Shown here: positions 62,560 through 64,000 of the stretch, one piece after another
Layout: every line of letters begins with the position of its first letter
How positions within the stretch are numbered: position 1 is the first letter of the stretch
DNA from: Sisyra terminalis
Lineage: Eukaryota; Arthropoda; Insecta; Neuroptera; Sisyridae
DNA length: 64,000 bases
Reading direction: 5' to 3'
Assembly (NCBI GenBank): GCA_958496175.1
Contig: OY292276.1
Location: forward strand, 49,303,080-49,367,079
Notes under the pieces: generated by a model
Told to the model about the DNA's origin: nothing
Databases searched by the model: none
The model's input: the letters and a program-made list of their open reading frames with translations, nothing else
Program-made: the position numbers and the translations under genes

Positions 62560-64000
62560 AAAGTAAATGTGCTTAATGAACAAAATCACGAAGATTAAAA
62601 AAAGGAGAAATATTTCGATACTTAAAAAATTTCCAATGTTTGTCGAAAGTCTTATAAAAGGGAACGTTTTTAACAACTTCTAGACATGATGCTTCTCCTC
62701 TTTATAGCCTTCGCGAGTAATAGATACTCTAGGGGAAAAACAAATGTTGAAGTTTTTTTAATAGATTAGTTATTTCCCATAACTATTTCAATGAAACATA
62801 GTGTACAACAATGACAATCAATTTATAACTTATAAATGCTTTTATTTCTACATTATTACCTATTGTAGCAAATTGTTTATAAGGTAAAAGTTACTAACGT
62901 AAATTGTTATAAAAAAAAAATAAAAAAGAATTTTGGTTTCCAGATATAATTCCTAAATTATAATAAATATTTCGTGGAAATTATGGAACAAAATATTTTT
63001 AACGACAGTTTATTGTAAAAAAAAGAAAACCGTTAATACTTGCGTATCTCGGCATACTAATTACGTACGCACAAAAGAAGTTATACTTCTTTGGTGCGTA
63101 TGATAAATATTTCAAATACGTTAAAACCAGGGTTTGGGAGCAGCTCAGAGCCACAGAACTGCAAGATTTTGAAGGATTTGGAGCTAAAATATTTATTTTA
63201 TCAAAACTATTTAAAATATTTATTTTAACGACTTTATGTTTAAGACAGTAAGTACAGTACAGTGAACGCTTAAAAGGTATTTTTGTTACCTTATACATTT
63301 ATTCAAACGTAAATATCATAAAATAGCATTTAAATTTGTGCTTATTTTTAAATTTAGACCGAAGTCGGAACTTTAACTAACTTAATTTAGCTCCTCAACT
63401 CTACTTTAAACTGCGACAAAGGACTGACACATGACAGTTAAAACCATTAAAACAACAAAATTGTAAGAATTCAATTAAATTCAAAGTTAATTTAATTCTC
63501 TTAATTTAACTTTATTTTCTATCATTCCAAATAAAAATAATTTATGCAATTTATTTAATTGGGCATTAAAATATTTTATGCAAAATATCCCAAAAATATA
63601 CTGGTATGTTTTTCTGACGCGCCTAAAGAAGCATAACTTCAATAAAAATCAATCCTTTGATATAAATTGTAAGAATTTATCTTTTGTAGTTTACCTTATT
63701 AACCAAAATTATGTGATTTTTTTTTTTTTTTATTAAAACCTACTACATATTTGTGTGGCTTCAAATGCTTAGTTATAATTCAGGTTCAATGCAAAGTTAT
63801 AATTCAGTTCTCTGATAACATTACTCTAGTCCAATAAATTATTTATATTACAACGAATATCTTATTTTCATTGTACTAGTAACTTATAATTATTATATTT
63901 ATGTGGTATATCCAAAATGTGAAAAAAGTCATTTTATGGAATGGCAAACCGATTAATATTATTATTTATTATACAATTTCTATATTTTTTTTGTGTACCA
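62560..64000. other. 3' flank, AT-rich, no further gene seen
   Basis: No coding frame; the minus frame 62999-63298 lacks family features. About 63120-63420 repeats the 'ttgaaggatttggagctaaa' element seen at 41190-41525, and 'gaccgaagtcggaact' near 63357 may be its other end. Confidence 0.5.

Overview
This is an AT-rich stretch (roughly 70-75% A+T by eye) of a eukaryotic nuclear genome, almost certainly an insect. It holds spliced genes with GT-AG introns, a CYP4-type P450, a zinc finger protein with an insect-type ZAD domain, and dense intronic and intergenic transposon remnants. The order is not resolved; a beetle or hemipteran would fit. No bacterial, phage or CRISPR feature is present.

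Six protein genes can be assembled by joining exons, and all six keep frame from ATG to stop. Left to right they are: a cytochrome P450 (minus, 8 coding exons, 3501-10145, 540 aa); a small gene with a perilipin-like PAT domain (minus, 4 exons, 34954-37825, 178 aa); a two-pore-domain K+ channel (minus, 7 exons, 40232-53721, 407 aa); a TIP41-like regulator of PP2A-type phosphatases (plus, 2 exons, 54274-57377, 280 aa); a TADA1-like SAGA subunit (minus, 2 exons, 57502-58710, 308 aa); and a ZAD-C2H2 zinc finger protein (plus, 8 exons, 58988-62559, 404 aa). The K+ channel and TIP41 genes are divergent (552 bp apart), TIP41 and TADA1 converge (124 bp between stops), and TADA1 and the zinc finger gene diverge (277 bp apart). 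The right quarter is therefore a compact housekeeping cluster, while the left 53 kb is gene-poor and repeat-rich. These genes do not form a pathway.

The rest is mobile DNA: kilobase palindromic foldback elements (661-1496, 16996-18136, 42695-43721), hAT-like, pogo/Tigger-like and Harbinger-like MITEs with readable target duplications, tRNA-derived SINEs, jockey-type LINE fragments, and a set of foldback repeats.

The most notable signal is that these last foldbacks carry hammerhead-ribozyme motifs (CTGANGA, stem II, GAAA, cleavage triplet). At least five sequence-distinct families are present, mostly as inverted pairs. They match what is known of Penelope-like retroelements, whose terminal repeats encode minimal hammerheads. 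Several lie in the sense orientation inside introns of the P450 and K+ channel genes. A second strong signal is the zinc finger gene, in which every interior finger is one exact 84-bp exon cut at the same codon position.
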